NCBI GenBank assembly: GCA_038231215.1
Contig: JBBRLS010000014.1
Coordinates: forward strand, 1 to 64,000
Length of the DNA stretch: 64,000 nt
Direction: 5' to 3'
DNA from: Schlegelella_A sp038231215
Lineage (GTDB): Bacteria; Pseudomonadota; Gammaproteobacteria; Burkholderiales; Burkholderiaceae_C
Below the pieces are notes generated by a model. It saw only the letters and a list, made by a program, of their open reading frames with translations, was not told the DNA's origin and searched no databases. Below are positions 43,200 through 54,258 of the stretch, piece by piece; position 1 is the first letter of the stretch; the number at the start of each line of letters is the position of its first letter. A program made the translations under genes and the position numbers.

Positions 43200-44117
43200 A
43201 TGTCCGACACCCTCGCATCCGCCGCGCCGCGCAGCCTCTCGCTGCCCTCGAAGGCGCACCAGTACTACGCCCTGACCAAGCCGCGCGTGGTGCAACTGAT
43301 CGTCTTCTGCGCTGCCATCGGCATGTTGCTCGCCACGCCCGACTGGCCGGATTGGCGGATCGTCGCGCCGGCCGTCGTGGGGATCTGGCTCGTCGCGGCG
43401 GCGGCGGCGGCGTTCAACTGCCTGGTCGAGCAACGCATCGATTCGCGCATGGCGCGCACCGCTTGGCGCCCCACGGCGACGCGCGAGCTCACTGCCACGC
43501 AGGCGCTCGTCTTCTCTGCAGTGCTTGGCGTTGCAGGCAGCGCCTTGCTGTGGTTCGCGGTCAATCCGCTGACGATGTGGCTCACCTTCGCCACCTTCAT
43601 CGGCTACGCCGTGATCTACACCGTCGTACTGAAGCCGCTGACGCCGCAGAACATCGTCATCGGTGGCGCCTCGGGTGCGATGCCGCCGGTGCTCGGCTGG
43701 GCGGCGATTCGCGGCGAGGTCGGGCCCGAGGCGCTGATCCTCTGCCTCATCATCTTTCTCTGGACGCCGCCGCACTTCTGGGCACTCGCCCTCTACCGCG
43801 CCGAGGACTACCGGCGCGCCGGCCTGCCGATGCTGCCAGTGACGCACGGCCCGGAGTTCACGAGGCTGCACGTCCTGCTCTACACGCTGGTCCTGTTCGC
43901 GGCGACGCTCCTGCCCTTCGTCGCGGGGATGAGCGGGCCGATCTATCTGGCGGCGGCCATCGTTCTCGGCGTCATGTTCTGCGGCTACGCGTGGCGGCTC
44001 TGGCGGCGCTATTCCGACCAGCTTGCGAGACAGACGTTTCGCTTCTCGATCGTCCACCTGTCGCTGCTGTTCGCGGCCCTGCTCGTCGATCACTACATCG
44101 GACCGCTGATCGCATGA
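43200..44117 (+). CDS. ctaB: Protoheme IX farnesyltransferase CtaB/CyoE
   Basis: The product is a 305-residue UbiA-superfamily membrane prenyltransferase that makes haem O from protohaem. The first Asp-type site is altered in the usual CyoE fashion (AFNCLVEQRIDSRMARTAWRP). Further segments are YTVVLKPLTPQNIVIGGASGAMPPVLGW and the second site WTPPHFWALALYRAEDYRRAGLPMLPV. It lies 12 bases after ctaA and overlaps the Sco gene by 4 bases. Confidence 0.97.
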   Translation: MSDTLASAAPRSLSLPSKAHQYYALTKPRVVQLIVFCAAIGMLLATPDWPDWRIVAPAVVGIWLVAAAAAAFNCLVEQRIDSRMARTAWRPTATRELTATQALVFSAVLGVAGSALLWFAVNPLTMWLTFATFIGYAVIYTVVLKPLTPQNIVIGGASGAMPPVLGWAAIRGEVGPEALILCLIIFLWTPPHFWALALYRAEDYRRAGLPMLPVTHGPEFTRLHVLLYTLVLFAATLLPFVAGMSGPIYLAAAIVLGVMFCGYAWRLWRRYSDQLARQTFRFSIVHLSLLFAALLVDHYIGPLIA

Positions 44118-44722
44118 AGATCTCCCGCCGTCTGCTCGTCGCGGGCACCTTTGCAGGCGTCGCGCTCGCTGCCTGCGACAGGCTGAGCGGCGTCTCGAAG
44201 GGACCGAGCTTTCACGCCGCCAACATCACCGGCGCCGAGTTCGCTCGCCACCTCGAGCTACCCGACGTCGACGGCAAGATGCGTACGCTCGCCGACTGGA
44301 AGGGCAAGGTCACCGTCGTCTTCTTCGGCTACACGCAATGCCCCGACGTCTGCCCGACGACGATGGCCGAACTGGTGCAGATCAGGAAGTCGCTGGGCGG
44401 CGAAGGCGAGCGCATCGAGACCGTGTTCGTGACCATCGACCCGGAGCGCGACACGCCCGAGATCCTGAAGGCCTACGTCGGCAACTTCGGCCCCGGCTTC
44501 ACGGCCTTGCGCGGCTCGGCCGAGCAGACGGCGGCGGCGGCCAAAGAGTTCAAGGTCTTCTACGCCAAGGCGCCGGGCCGCACGCCCGGCAGCTACACGA
44601 TGGACCACAGCGCCGCGTCCTTCGTGTTCGATGCGACGGGCCGGGCCCGCCTCTACGTGCCCTACGGCGGCGAGCCCAAGAACTTCGCCGCCGACCTCAA
44701 GCAACTCGTCGCCGCCGGCTGA
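44114..44722 (+). CDS. SCO1/SenC copper chaperone
   Basis: The product is 202 residues. The N-terminus is a lipoprotein-type signal (LLVAGTFAGVALAACDRLSG, Cys as lipid attachment). The thioredoxin-like fold has the copper site Cys76-Pro-Asp-Val-Cys80-Pro and His165 in MDHSAAS. The long insertion typical of Sco (TVFVTIDPERDTPEILKAYV) is present. It supplies copper to the CuA centre of subunit II. This is the last gene of the oxidase cluster. Confidence 0.94.
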   Translation: MKISRRLLVAGTFAGVALAACDRLSGVSKGPSFHAANITGAEFARHLELPDVDGKMRTLADWKGKVTVVFFGYTQCPDVCPTTMAELVQIRKSLGGEGERIETVFVTIDPERDTPEILKAYVGNFGPGFTALRGSAEQTAAAAKEFKVFYAKAPGRTPGSYTMDHSAASFVFDATGRARLYVPYGGEPKNFAADLKQLVAAG

Positions 44723-44748
44723 TCTGAAAACGGCCCAACGGCGCCGGG

Positions 44749-44769
44749 CCCTCCCTCTCGGAGGGAGGG
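44749..44769. repeat. Perfect GC-rich hairpin between convergent Sco and rpoH genes
   Basis: CCCTCCCTC, TCG, GAGGGAGGG: a 9-base perfect stem with a 3-base loop, followed by GAGCGAAGCGGTGAGGGAGC. No T-run, so it is not a canonical terminator. The sequence resembles dispersed 'ccctctcc...agcgaagcggtgaggg' elements seen in many proteobacterial intergenic regions, and may act as a bidirectional transcription end. Confidence 0.6.
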
Positions 44770-44831
44770 GAGCGAAGCGGTGAGGGAGCAGCCCTGTTTC
44801 GAAGAAGTGCGAAAGGAGTGGCGCGCGCGGC

Positions 44832-45770
44832 TCACGCCGCGTGAGCCAGTGCCTTGCGCATCTTCTTCATCGCCGCGACCTCGATCTGGCGGATCCGCTC
44901 GGCGCTGACGCCGTACTCGCCGGCCAGGTCGTGCAGCGTCATGCCGCCCGAGCTGTCGTCGTTGACCTTGAGCCAGCGCTCCTCGACGATGCGGCGGCTG
45001 CGCGGGTCGAGCGCGTCGAGCGCCAGGGCGATGCCGTCGCCGGCCAGCCAGTCGCGCTTCTTCGCCTCGAGCACCTGCGTCGGCTCGTTGCTGTCGTCGG
45101 CCAGGTAGGCGATCGGTGCGTAGCTTTCCTCGCCATCATCAGTCTGCGGCTCGAGCGCGACATCGCCGCCCGAGAGGCGAGTTTCCATCTCGAGCACTTC
45201 TTCGCGCTTGACATTGAGCGCCTTGGCCAGCGAATCGACCTGGCTCTGCGTGAGCGTCGTGCGATGCGTGTCCTCGGTGGCGGCGGCGTCCTTCATGTTC
45301 TGCTTCATCGAGCGCAGGTTGAAGAAGAGCTTGCGCTGCGCCTTCGTCGTTGCCACCTTGACCATGCGCCAGTTCTTCAGGATGTACTCGTGGATCTCGG
45401 CCTTGATCCAGTGCATGGCATAGCTGACCAGGCGAACACCCTGGTCGGGGTCGAAGCGTTTGACCGCTTTCATCAGGCCGACGTTGCCTTCCTGGATCAG
45501 GTCGCCGTGCGGCAGGCCGTAGCCAAGGTACTTGCGCGAGATCGAGACGACCAGGCGGAGGTGCGAGACGACCAGGCTTCCGGCGGCTTGCAGGTCGCCG
45601 GTGGCGCGCAAGCGCCGTCCGAACTCGGTCTCTTCCTCCTGCGTTAGCAGGGGGACGCGGTTGACGGCGGTGATGTAGGCATCCAGGTTGCCGAGCGAGG
45701 GGACGAGCGCCCACGGATCGCGGGCGGCCAGTGCGGTAGCAAGGGAATGGGTCATGGTGGTGTCAGACAT
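44832..45770 (-). CDS. rpoH: RNA polymerase heat-shock sigma factor RpoH (sigma 32)
   Basis: The product is 312 residues. Region 2 is intact (HLRLVVSISRKYLGYGLPHGDLIQEGNVGLMKAV and RLVSYAMHWIKAEIHEYILKNW). The RpoH box follows in WRMVKVATTKAQRKLFFNLR, and region 4 has the HTH (LHDLAGEYGVSAERIRQIE). It directs transcription of chaperone and protease genes. A second ATG (MTHSLATAL) lies five codons in. The upstream region carries a perfect CIRCE operator over the promoter, which would put the gene under HrcA as well. Confidence 0.97.
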   Translation of the reverse strand: MSDTTMTHSLATALAARDPWALVPSLGNLDAYITAVNRVPLLTQEEETEFGRRLRATGDLQAAGSLVVSHLRLVVSISRKYLGYGLPHGDLIQEGNVGLMKAVKRFDPDQGVRLVSYAMHWIKAEIHEYILKNWRMVKVATTKAQRKLFFNLRSMKQNMKDAAATEDTHRTTLTQSQVDSLAKALNVKREEVLEMETRLSGGDVALEPQTDDGEESYAPIAYLADDSNEPTQVLEAKKRDWLAGDGIALALDALDPRSRRIVEERWLKVNDDSSGGMTLHDLAGEYGVSAERIRQIEVAAMKKMRKALAHAA

Positions 45771-45794
45771 CCTCTGGCTCTTTCGGTTGAGTAA

Positions 45795-45824
45795 ATATTA
45801 GCACTCGACGCCCTGGAGTGCTAA
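45795..45824 (-). promoter_or_regulatory. CIRCE operator (HrcA site) over the rpoH promoter
   Basis: TTAGCACTC, 9 bases, GAGTGCTAA at 45798-45824 is an exact match to the CIRCE consensus bound by the repressor HrcA. On the minus strand a -35-like TTAGCA (45819-45824) and -10 TAATAT (45795-45800) with an 18-base spacer overlap both arms, so bound HrcA would block RNA polymerase. The predicted transcript start is about 18 bases before the rpoH ATG, with AGAGG next to the start codon. Confidence 0.92.
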
Positions 45825-45906
45825 GGCGCGCCCAATGGTGTCGATGAGCCGGCGCTATCGATCTTCGGCAAGAGCCGTACCCGGGTTAACCCGCTCGGAC
45901 CGCAGG

Positions 45907-49149
<3,243 letters not shown>

Positions 49150-49268
49150 CGGCGAGCGTCGCCCGAACGTCGGCTGGTCGGTCCGAGCCGCAGAACGATA
49201 ACCGGCGGCGCTCGAGAAACGCCGTCTTCTGCTCGCAATGCCGATCGAAGGCGGACCTTGTACCGGTC

Positions 49269-50258
49269 TCAGACGCCCCAGCGCAACGCCGCGGTGTGCA
49301 CCGGCGCGTCCCAGAGCGCCAGGGTCGCCGCGTCGGCGGCGCTCACGGTGATCGAGCAGCCGGCCATTTCGAGCGAGGTGACGTAAGAGCCGGTCAGGTA
49401 GCGAACGACCTGGATGCCGGCACCCGCCAGCACCTTGCGTGCCGCGTTGACCATGAGGTAGAGCTCGAGCAAAGGCGTGCCGCCGAAGCCGTTGACGAGC
49501 AGCAGCACCTCCTGCCCCGACTTGAGCGAGAGGTCCTTGAGGATCGCGCCGGTGAGTTCGGCGGCGATCTCGTCGGCGCAAGCGAGCCTGACGCGGCGCC
49601 GGCCCGGCTCGCCGTGGATACCGACGCCCATCTCCATCTCGTCGGCGCCGATCTGGAAGGTCGGCTTGCCGGCGGCCGGCACGGTGCACGAGGTGAGCGC
49701 CACGCCCATCGACGCGGTCGCCTTGTTGACCGAGTCACCGAGCGCCTTGAGCGCCGCGAGCTTGTCGCCCCGCTCGGCCGCCGCGCCGACGATCTTCTCG
49801 ACGATCAGCGTACCGGCGACGCCGCGCCGGCCAGTCGTGTAGGTCGAGTCCTCGACCGCGACGTCGTCGTTGACGATGACGGTCGCGTTGTCGCAGCTCA
49901 CCATCTCGGCGGCCATCTGGAAGTTCATCATGTCGCCGGAGTAGTTCTTGACGATGAAGAGCACGCCGGCGCCGGTGTCGACCGCCTGCGCCGCGGCGAG
50001 CATCTGGTCGGGCGTCGGCGAGGTGAAGACCTGGCCCGGACAGGCCGCGTCGAGCATGCCCATGCCGACGAAGCCGCTGTGCAGCGGCTCGTGACCCGAG
50101 CCGCCGCCCGAGATCAGCGCCACCTTGCCGTCCTTCAAGGTGCGGCGACGCACGAAGGCGCCGCCTTCGCCGAGGCTCACGATGTCGGCGTGCGCGGCGG
50201 CAAAGCCGTCCAGCGATTCGGCGAGCAGCGAATCGACATCGTTGATGAGCTTCTTCAT
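49269..50258 (-). CDS. dhaK: Dihydroxyacetone kinase subunit DhaK
   Basis: The product is 329 residues. DhaK binds the ketose covalently through a hemiaminal to a histidine: His215 in GVGIHGEPG. The substrate pocket motif ALISGGGSGHEPLHSGFVG and NYSGDMMNF are intact. It works with DhaL, which carries the nucleotide. No DhaM (PTS phosphodonor) is in the window. It is the last gene of the LacI-ABC-dhaLK operon. Substrates in this family include dihydroxyacetone and tetruloses such as erythrulose. Confidence 0.93.
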   Translation of the reverse strand: MKKLINDVDSLLAESLDGFAAAHADIVSLGEGGAFVRRRTLKDGKVALISGGGSGHEPLHSGFVGMGMLDAACPGQVFTSPTPDQMLAAAQAVDTGAGVLFIVKNYSGDMMNFQMAAEMVSCDNATVIVNDDVAVEDSTYTTGRRGVAGTLIVEKIVGAAAERGDKLAALKALGDSVNKATASMGVALTSCTVPAAGKPTFQIGADEMEMGVGIHGEPGRRRVRLACADEIAAELTGAILKDLSLKSGQEVLLLVNGFGGTPLLELYLMVNAARKVLAGAGIQVVRYLTGSYVTSLEMAGCSITVSAADAATLALWDAPVHTAALRWGV

Positions 50259-50334
50259 GGGCTTGCTTTCAGACGGACGGAGAAGGGGCAGAGGCGGCGT
50301 GCCGATCGAGGCTGTCACAGATCGCGCCGACGAT

Positions 50335-50898
50335 CTATGCCATCGAACGCGAACCCGGGTCGACATGGCCGAGCGCGCGATCGCCGAGAAAGGAGGCGCG
50401 ACCGCGGATCGCGTCCATCTGCGCGGTGGCGTCGGCGCTGGCGAAGCCGCGGGTGCGCACTCGCGCGACAAGATCGTCGCCGCCGGCGGCGAGCACCTTC
50501 TGGATCGGGTCGAGCACGTCGAGCAAGGTCTTCTGGCCGACCTCGGCCTTGCCCAGACGGGTCAGCGCCTTGATCGCCGCATCGACCGCGAGCGCCAGCG
50601 CCGCCGACGTGGGCGGGTCGGGCAACTCCTTGCCGAGGGTCACGAGCAGCGTGCCGAAGACCGGCCCCGACGAGCCGCCGATCGTCGACATGCAGGTCGC
50701 TCCCATGGTGCGCAGAGCGTCGTTGAGCGAAAGGCCGGCAAGGTCGTCGAGCTTGGCCTGAATGGCCATCGCGCCGCGGCGCATGTTGAGGCCGTGGTCG
50801 CCGTCGCCGATCGCCTGGTCGAGCGTGGTCAGCTCCTCGACGTGGTCGATCAGCGTCTGCGTCGCGTTGCGGATGAGGTCGGCGTGGCTCGTCGTCAT
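50335..50898 (-). CDS. dhaL: Dihydroxyacetone kinase subunit DhaL
   Basis: The product is 187 residues. The nucleotide and magnesium site is the Asp cluster LDQAIGDGDHGLNMRRG. The helical barrel has MGATCMSTIGGSSGPVFGTLL and ends with the RGRASFLGDRALGHVDPGS segment that contacts the phosphate. It transfers phosphate to the DhaK-bound ketose. It lies upstream of dhaK with a 76-base gap and downstream of the ABC ATPase by 24 bases. Confidence 0.93.
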   Translation of the reverse strand: MTTSHADLIRNATQTLIDHVEELTTLDQAIGDGDHGLNMRRGAMAIQAKLDDLAGLSLNDALRTMGATCMSTIGGSSGPVFGTLLVTLGKELPDPPTSAALALAVDAAIKALTRLGKAEVGQKTLLDVLDPIQKVLAAGGDDLVARVRTRGFASADATAQMDAIRGRASFLGDRALGHVDPGSRSMA

Positions 50899-50922
50899 AG
50901 GCTCCTCGCTTCGTGCGCGCCG

Positions 50923-51951
50923 CTAGGCGGCGATGCGGCCGCCCTCGGCGTCGAACCAGAGCGGCCGCAGCAGCTCGACGCGCACCGCATCGCCCGGTTC
51001 GAAGCTGGCCTCGGCCGGGGCTGCGGTGATCAGCTCCTGATCGCTGTCGTCGAGGCCGACGTGCACCAGGTGCTGATCGCTCAGCCGCTCGATGCGCTTG
51101 ACGCGCGCGGCGCGATGATTCGCGTCGCCCGAGTCGCGGTGCAATCGCAGGTGCTCGGCGCGCACGCCGACCGTGACCGCGCGCTCCGGCCCGGCCAGCG
51201 CGCTGAACAGGCCGCGCGGCAGCAGGTTGATGCGCGGCGAGCCGAGTCGCGCCGCGACGTAGCTGCTGACGGGGTCCTCGTAGATCTGCTGCGGCGTGCC
51301 GACCTGGACGAGGCGGCCCTGCTCGAGCACGCCGATGCGCGTGGCCATCGTCAGCGCCTCGATCTGGTCGTGCGTGACGTAGAGCAGCGTCGCGCCGAGA
51401 TCCTGCTGGATGCGCTTGAGCTCGAGGCGCAGGTCGTTGCGCAGCTTGGCGTCGAGCGACGAGAGCGGCTCGTCCATCAGGTAGAGCGCGGGGCTGCGCA
51501 CCAGGGCGCGGCCGATCGCGACGCGCTGCATCTGCCCGCCGGAGAGGCGGGTTGCGGGGCTCTGCAGCTTGTCGGCGATGCGCAGCATCTGCGCCACCTC
51601 GGTGACCTTGCGCCGCACTTCGTCTTCGGGCGTCGGACGGCGCGGCGAGCGCAGCGGAAAGGCCAGGTTGTCGTAGACGCTGAGGTGCGGATAGAGCGAG
51701 TACTGCTGGAAAACGAAGGCGACGTCTCGCAAGGCCGGTGCCAGCGCCGTCACGTCATGGCCGGCGATGTGCACCTCGCCGGCATCGGGCCTTTCGAGGC
51801 CGGCGACGAGACGCAGCGTCGTCGTCTTGCCGGCGCCGCTCGGCCCGAGCAGGACGATGAATTCGCCGCTCTTCACGTCGAGGCTCAGGCCGTGCACGGC
51901 CTGCACCGCGCCGAAGCGCTTGTCGATGCCGGCGAGGCGCACGTCAGCCAT
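50923..51951 (-). CDS. Sugar-type ABC transporter ATPase (second of two)
   Basis: The product is 342 residues of the MalK/UgpC class. Walker A is LLGPSGAGKTTTLRLVAG, the signature TRLSGGQMQRVAIGRAL, and Walker B LYLMDEPLSSLDAKLR; a C-terminal TOBE-like regulatory domain follows (VTVGVRAEHLRLH). It couples ATP hydrolysis to the two permeases. The ATG overlaps the upstream ATPase stop by 8 bases. Two different ATPases in one operon probably form a heterodimer, as in the rhizobial GlpS-GlpT glycerol system. Confidence 0.92.
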   Translation of the reverse strand: MADVRLAGIDKRFGAVQAVHGLSLDVKSGEFIVLLGPSGAGKTTTLRLVAGLERPDAGEVHIAGHDVTALAPALRDVAFVFQQYSLYPHLSVYDNLAFPLRSPRRPTPEDEVRRKVTEVAQMLRIADKLQSPATRLSGGQMQRVAIGRALVRSPALYLMDEPLSSLDAKLRNDLRLELKRIQQDLGATLLYVTHDQIEALTMATRIGVLEQGRLVQVGTPQQIYEDPVSSYVAARLGSPRINLLPRGLFSALAGPERAVTVGVRAEHLRLHRDSGDANHRAARVKRIERLSDQHLVHVGLDDSDQELITAAPAEASFEPGDAVRVELLRPLWFDAEGGRIAA

Positions 51952-53062
51952 GACGTACCCGGTCGCCGGCGGCATGCGGTTTGTCGTAGCGCGCCGTGCG
52001 CAGCGCGCGGCCCGAGGCCTTGTCGAACAGCGACACCGCGTCGGCGTCGAAAGCCAGGCCGACGTGGTCGCCGCGCGCGGCGGTGCTCGCCACGTCGACC
52101 TTGGCGCGCAAGGTCACGCCCTCGACACTCACCGTGACGATGCGGCCGGTACCCAGGTACTCGCTGCCCAGCACTTCGGCGCGCAGGGCCGAGCCGTCGT
52201 CGAAGCGCACGTGCTCGGGCCGCACGCCGCAAAGCAGCGGGCGCGCCGACACGTCTTCGCGCAGCGCCGGCACGGCGATCGTCGCGGCGCCGACGCGCAC
52301 CGAGCTGGCGCCGCTGGCGAGCGCTGACTCGAAGGGCAGGAAGTTCATCGATGGCGCACCGATGAAGTCGGCGACGAAGACGCTGGCCGGCCGCTCGTAG
52401 ACCTCGCGCGGCGCGCCGAGCTGCTCGATCACGCCCTCGTTCATGATGGCGATCGTGTCGGCCATCGCCATCGCCTCGCGTTGGTCGTGCGTGACGTAGA
52501 CGGTGGTCGCCTCGAGCCGGTCGTGCAGCGCGCGCAGCTCCTGGCACATCACCTCGCGGAACTCGGAGTCGAGCGCGCCGAGCGGCTCGTCCATCAGGAA
52601 GGCAAGCGGCTGGCGCACGATGGCACGGCCGAGCGCAACGCGCTGCCGGTCGCCAGCCGAGAGGCCCGATACCGGCTTGTCGAGCAGGTTCGTGATGCGC
52701 AGCGTCTTCGCCGCCCGCTCGACCTGGGTGTCGATCTCGCTCTTCAGCATGCCTTGCGAGACAAGCGGAAAGGCGATGTTGCGGCGCACGTTCATGTGCG
52801 GATAGAGCGCGAACATCTGGAACACGAAGGCGATGTCGCGCGCCGACGCGCGCTTGAAGCTCACGTCTTCCTCGCCGAGAAAGATCTGCCCCGAGGTCGG
52901 CAGCTCGAGCCCGGCGATCATGCGCAGCGTCGTCGTCTTGCCGCAGCCCGAAGGGCCGAGCAGGCAGAAGAATTCGCCGTCCTTGACCGTGAAGGTCGAG
53001 TCGCGCACGGCCGTGAATTCGGCGAAGGCCTTGTGCAGATGGTGGACGCGGATCTCGGCCAT
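51944..53062 (-). CDS. Sugar-type ABC transporter ATPase (first of two)
   Basis: The product is 372 residues. Walker A is LLGPSGCGKTTTLRMIAG and Walker B AFLMDEPLGALDSEFR. The signature deviates: SGLSAGDRQRVALGRAI instead of LSGGQ. The C-terminal half has PLLCGVRPEHVRFD and a TOBE region. It resembles MalK-type ATPases of glycerol and polyol transporters. The deviation suggests an asymmetric pair with the neighbouring ATPase, whose signature is canonical. It follows the small membrane protein gene by 11 bases. Confidence 0.92.
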   Translation of the reverse strand: MAEIRVHHLHKAFAEFTAVRDSTFTVKDGEFFCLLGPSGCGKTTTLRMIAGLELPTSGQIFLGEEDVSFKRASARDIAFVFQMFALYPHMNVRRNIAFPLVSQGMLKSEIDTQVERAAKTLRITNLLDKPVSGLSAGDRQRVALGRAIVRQPLAFLMDEPLGALDSEFREVMCQELRALHDRLEATTVYVTHDQREAMAMADTIAIMNEGVIEQLGAPREVYERPASVFVADFIGAPSMNFLPFESALASGASSVRVGAATIAVPALREDVSARPLLCGVRPEHVRFDDGSALRAEVLGSEYLGTGRIVTVSVEGVTLRAKVDVASTAARGDHVGLAFDADAVSLFDKASGRALRTARYDKPHAAGDRVRHG

Positions 53063-53073
53063 GGCGACGGTCG

Positions 53074-53295
53074 CTACTCGGGGAATTTCGAGACGACGAT
53101 GAACATCACCGTGCCGAACAGCGTCGTCGCGAACGACCAGGTGAAGAGCGCGAGCGCGATCGGCTGCAGCATCATCACGAGGCCTACCGCGATGACGATG
53201 CACGCCGCCATCTCCATGCGGCCGCGCCGCGCCCAGCGCGGCCAGCGGCGCGTATCAGCCGGCGTCGCGCGACGTGACTCGGGCAGGGCACTCAT
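53074..53295 (-). CDS. Small membrane protein of the ABC transporter operon
   Basis: The product is 73 residues. An Arg-rich N-terminus (RRATPADTRRWPRWARRGR) is followed by two hydrophobic helices (MEMAACIVIAVGLVMMLQPI; WSFATTLFGTVMFIVVSKF). Its ATG overlaps the permease stop by 4 bases, so it is translated with the transporter. A small membrane protein in this position also occurs in rhizobial glycerol ABC operons (GlpU). I infer a similar accessory role; no function is shown. Confidence 0.75.
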   Translation of the reverse strand: MSALPESRRATPADTRRWPRWARRGRMEMAACIVIAVGLVMMLQPIALALFTWSFATTLFGTVMFIVVSKFPE

Positions 53296-54248
53296 TTGCG
53301 CACCGCGCCGAAGGTGATGCCGCGCAGCAGGTGCTTTCTCAACAGCACGGTGAAGACGAGGATCGGGATCAGGAACAGCGTCGTTCCCGCGGCCACGGCC
53401 GGCCAGTCCTGGCCGCCCTCGCCGATGATGATCGGAATGAAAGGCGGGGCCGTCTGTGCCGAGCCCGAGGTGAGCAGCACCGCGAACGCGTATTCGTTCC
53501 AGGCGAAGATCAGACAGAAAATCGCGGTGGCGACGATGCCTGTCGTCGCCTGCGGCAGCACGACCTTGCGAAAGGCCTGCAGCCGCGTGTAGCCGTCGAC
53601 CATCGCCGCCTCTTCGTACTCGCGCGGGATCTCGTCGATGAAGCCCTTGAGCAGCCAGACCGCGAGCGAGACGTTGACGGCGCTGTAGAGCAGGATCATG
53701 CCGAGCCGCGTGTCCGAAAGGCCGAGCTCGCGGTACATCAGGTAGATCGGAATGGCGACGGCGATCGGCGGCATCATCCGCGTCGACAGGATGAAGAACA
53801 GCAGGTCGTCCTCGAGCGGGATCTTGAAGCGCGAGAACGCGTAGGCCGCCATGACGCCGAAGCCGACCGAGAGCACCGTCGAGCCGAAGGCGATGATCAG
53901 CGAGTTGATGAAGCGCGGCACGTAGTTCGACGGCCCGGCGATCACCATGTCGACGTTGCGCGCCGCCTTGTCGCAGGTGCCGGTGGGCGGCGGCAGTGCG
54001 GCGATGTATTCGGGCGTCTGCCGCGAGCGCGTCGTGAAGAGGTTGCAGTAGCCCTCCTCCGAGGGCTTGAAAAGGATCTTCGGCGGGTAGCTGATCGAGT
54101 CCGGCGGCGTCTTGAATCCGGTCAGGATGATCCAGGCCAGCGGCACGATCGTGATCAGTGCGTAGAGCGCGACCAGCACGCCGGCGACGGTGCGCGTGCG
54201 CGGGCTCGGCTCGACGACCGAATGCGCGGTGCTGATCCCCGTGCTCAT
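53292..54248 (-). CDS. ABC transporter permease, MalG type
   Basis: The product is 318 residues with six transmembrane helices. The cytoplasmic EAA loop that docks to the ATPase is EYEEAAMVDGYTRLQAFRKV. Between TM1 and TM2 there is a long periplasmic insertion (about residues 55-110) containing two cysteines (GYCNLF and GTCDKA), which may form a disulfide. It pairs with the other permease and overlaps the downstream small protein gene by 4 bases. Confidence 0.93.
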   Translation of the reverse strand: MSTGISTAHSVVEPSPRTRTVAGVLVALYALITIVPLAWIILTGFKTPPDSISYPPKILFKPSEEGYCNLFTTRSRQTPEYIAALPPPTGTCDKAARNVDMVIAGPSNYVPRFINSLIIAFGSTVLSVGFGVMAAYAFSRFKIPLEDDLLFFILSTRMMPPIAVAIPIYLMYRELGLSDTRLGMILLYSAVNVSLAVWLLKGFIDEIPREYEEAAMVDGYTRLQAFRKVVLPQATTGIVATAIFCLIFAWNEYAFAVLLTSGSAQTAPPFIPIIIGEGGQDWPAVAAGTTLFLIPILVFTVLLRKHLLRGITFGAVRK

Positions 54249-54258
54249 GGTCTGCGCC

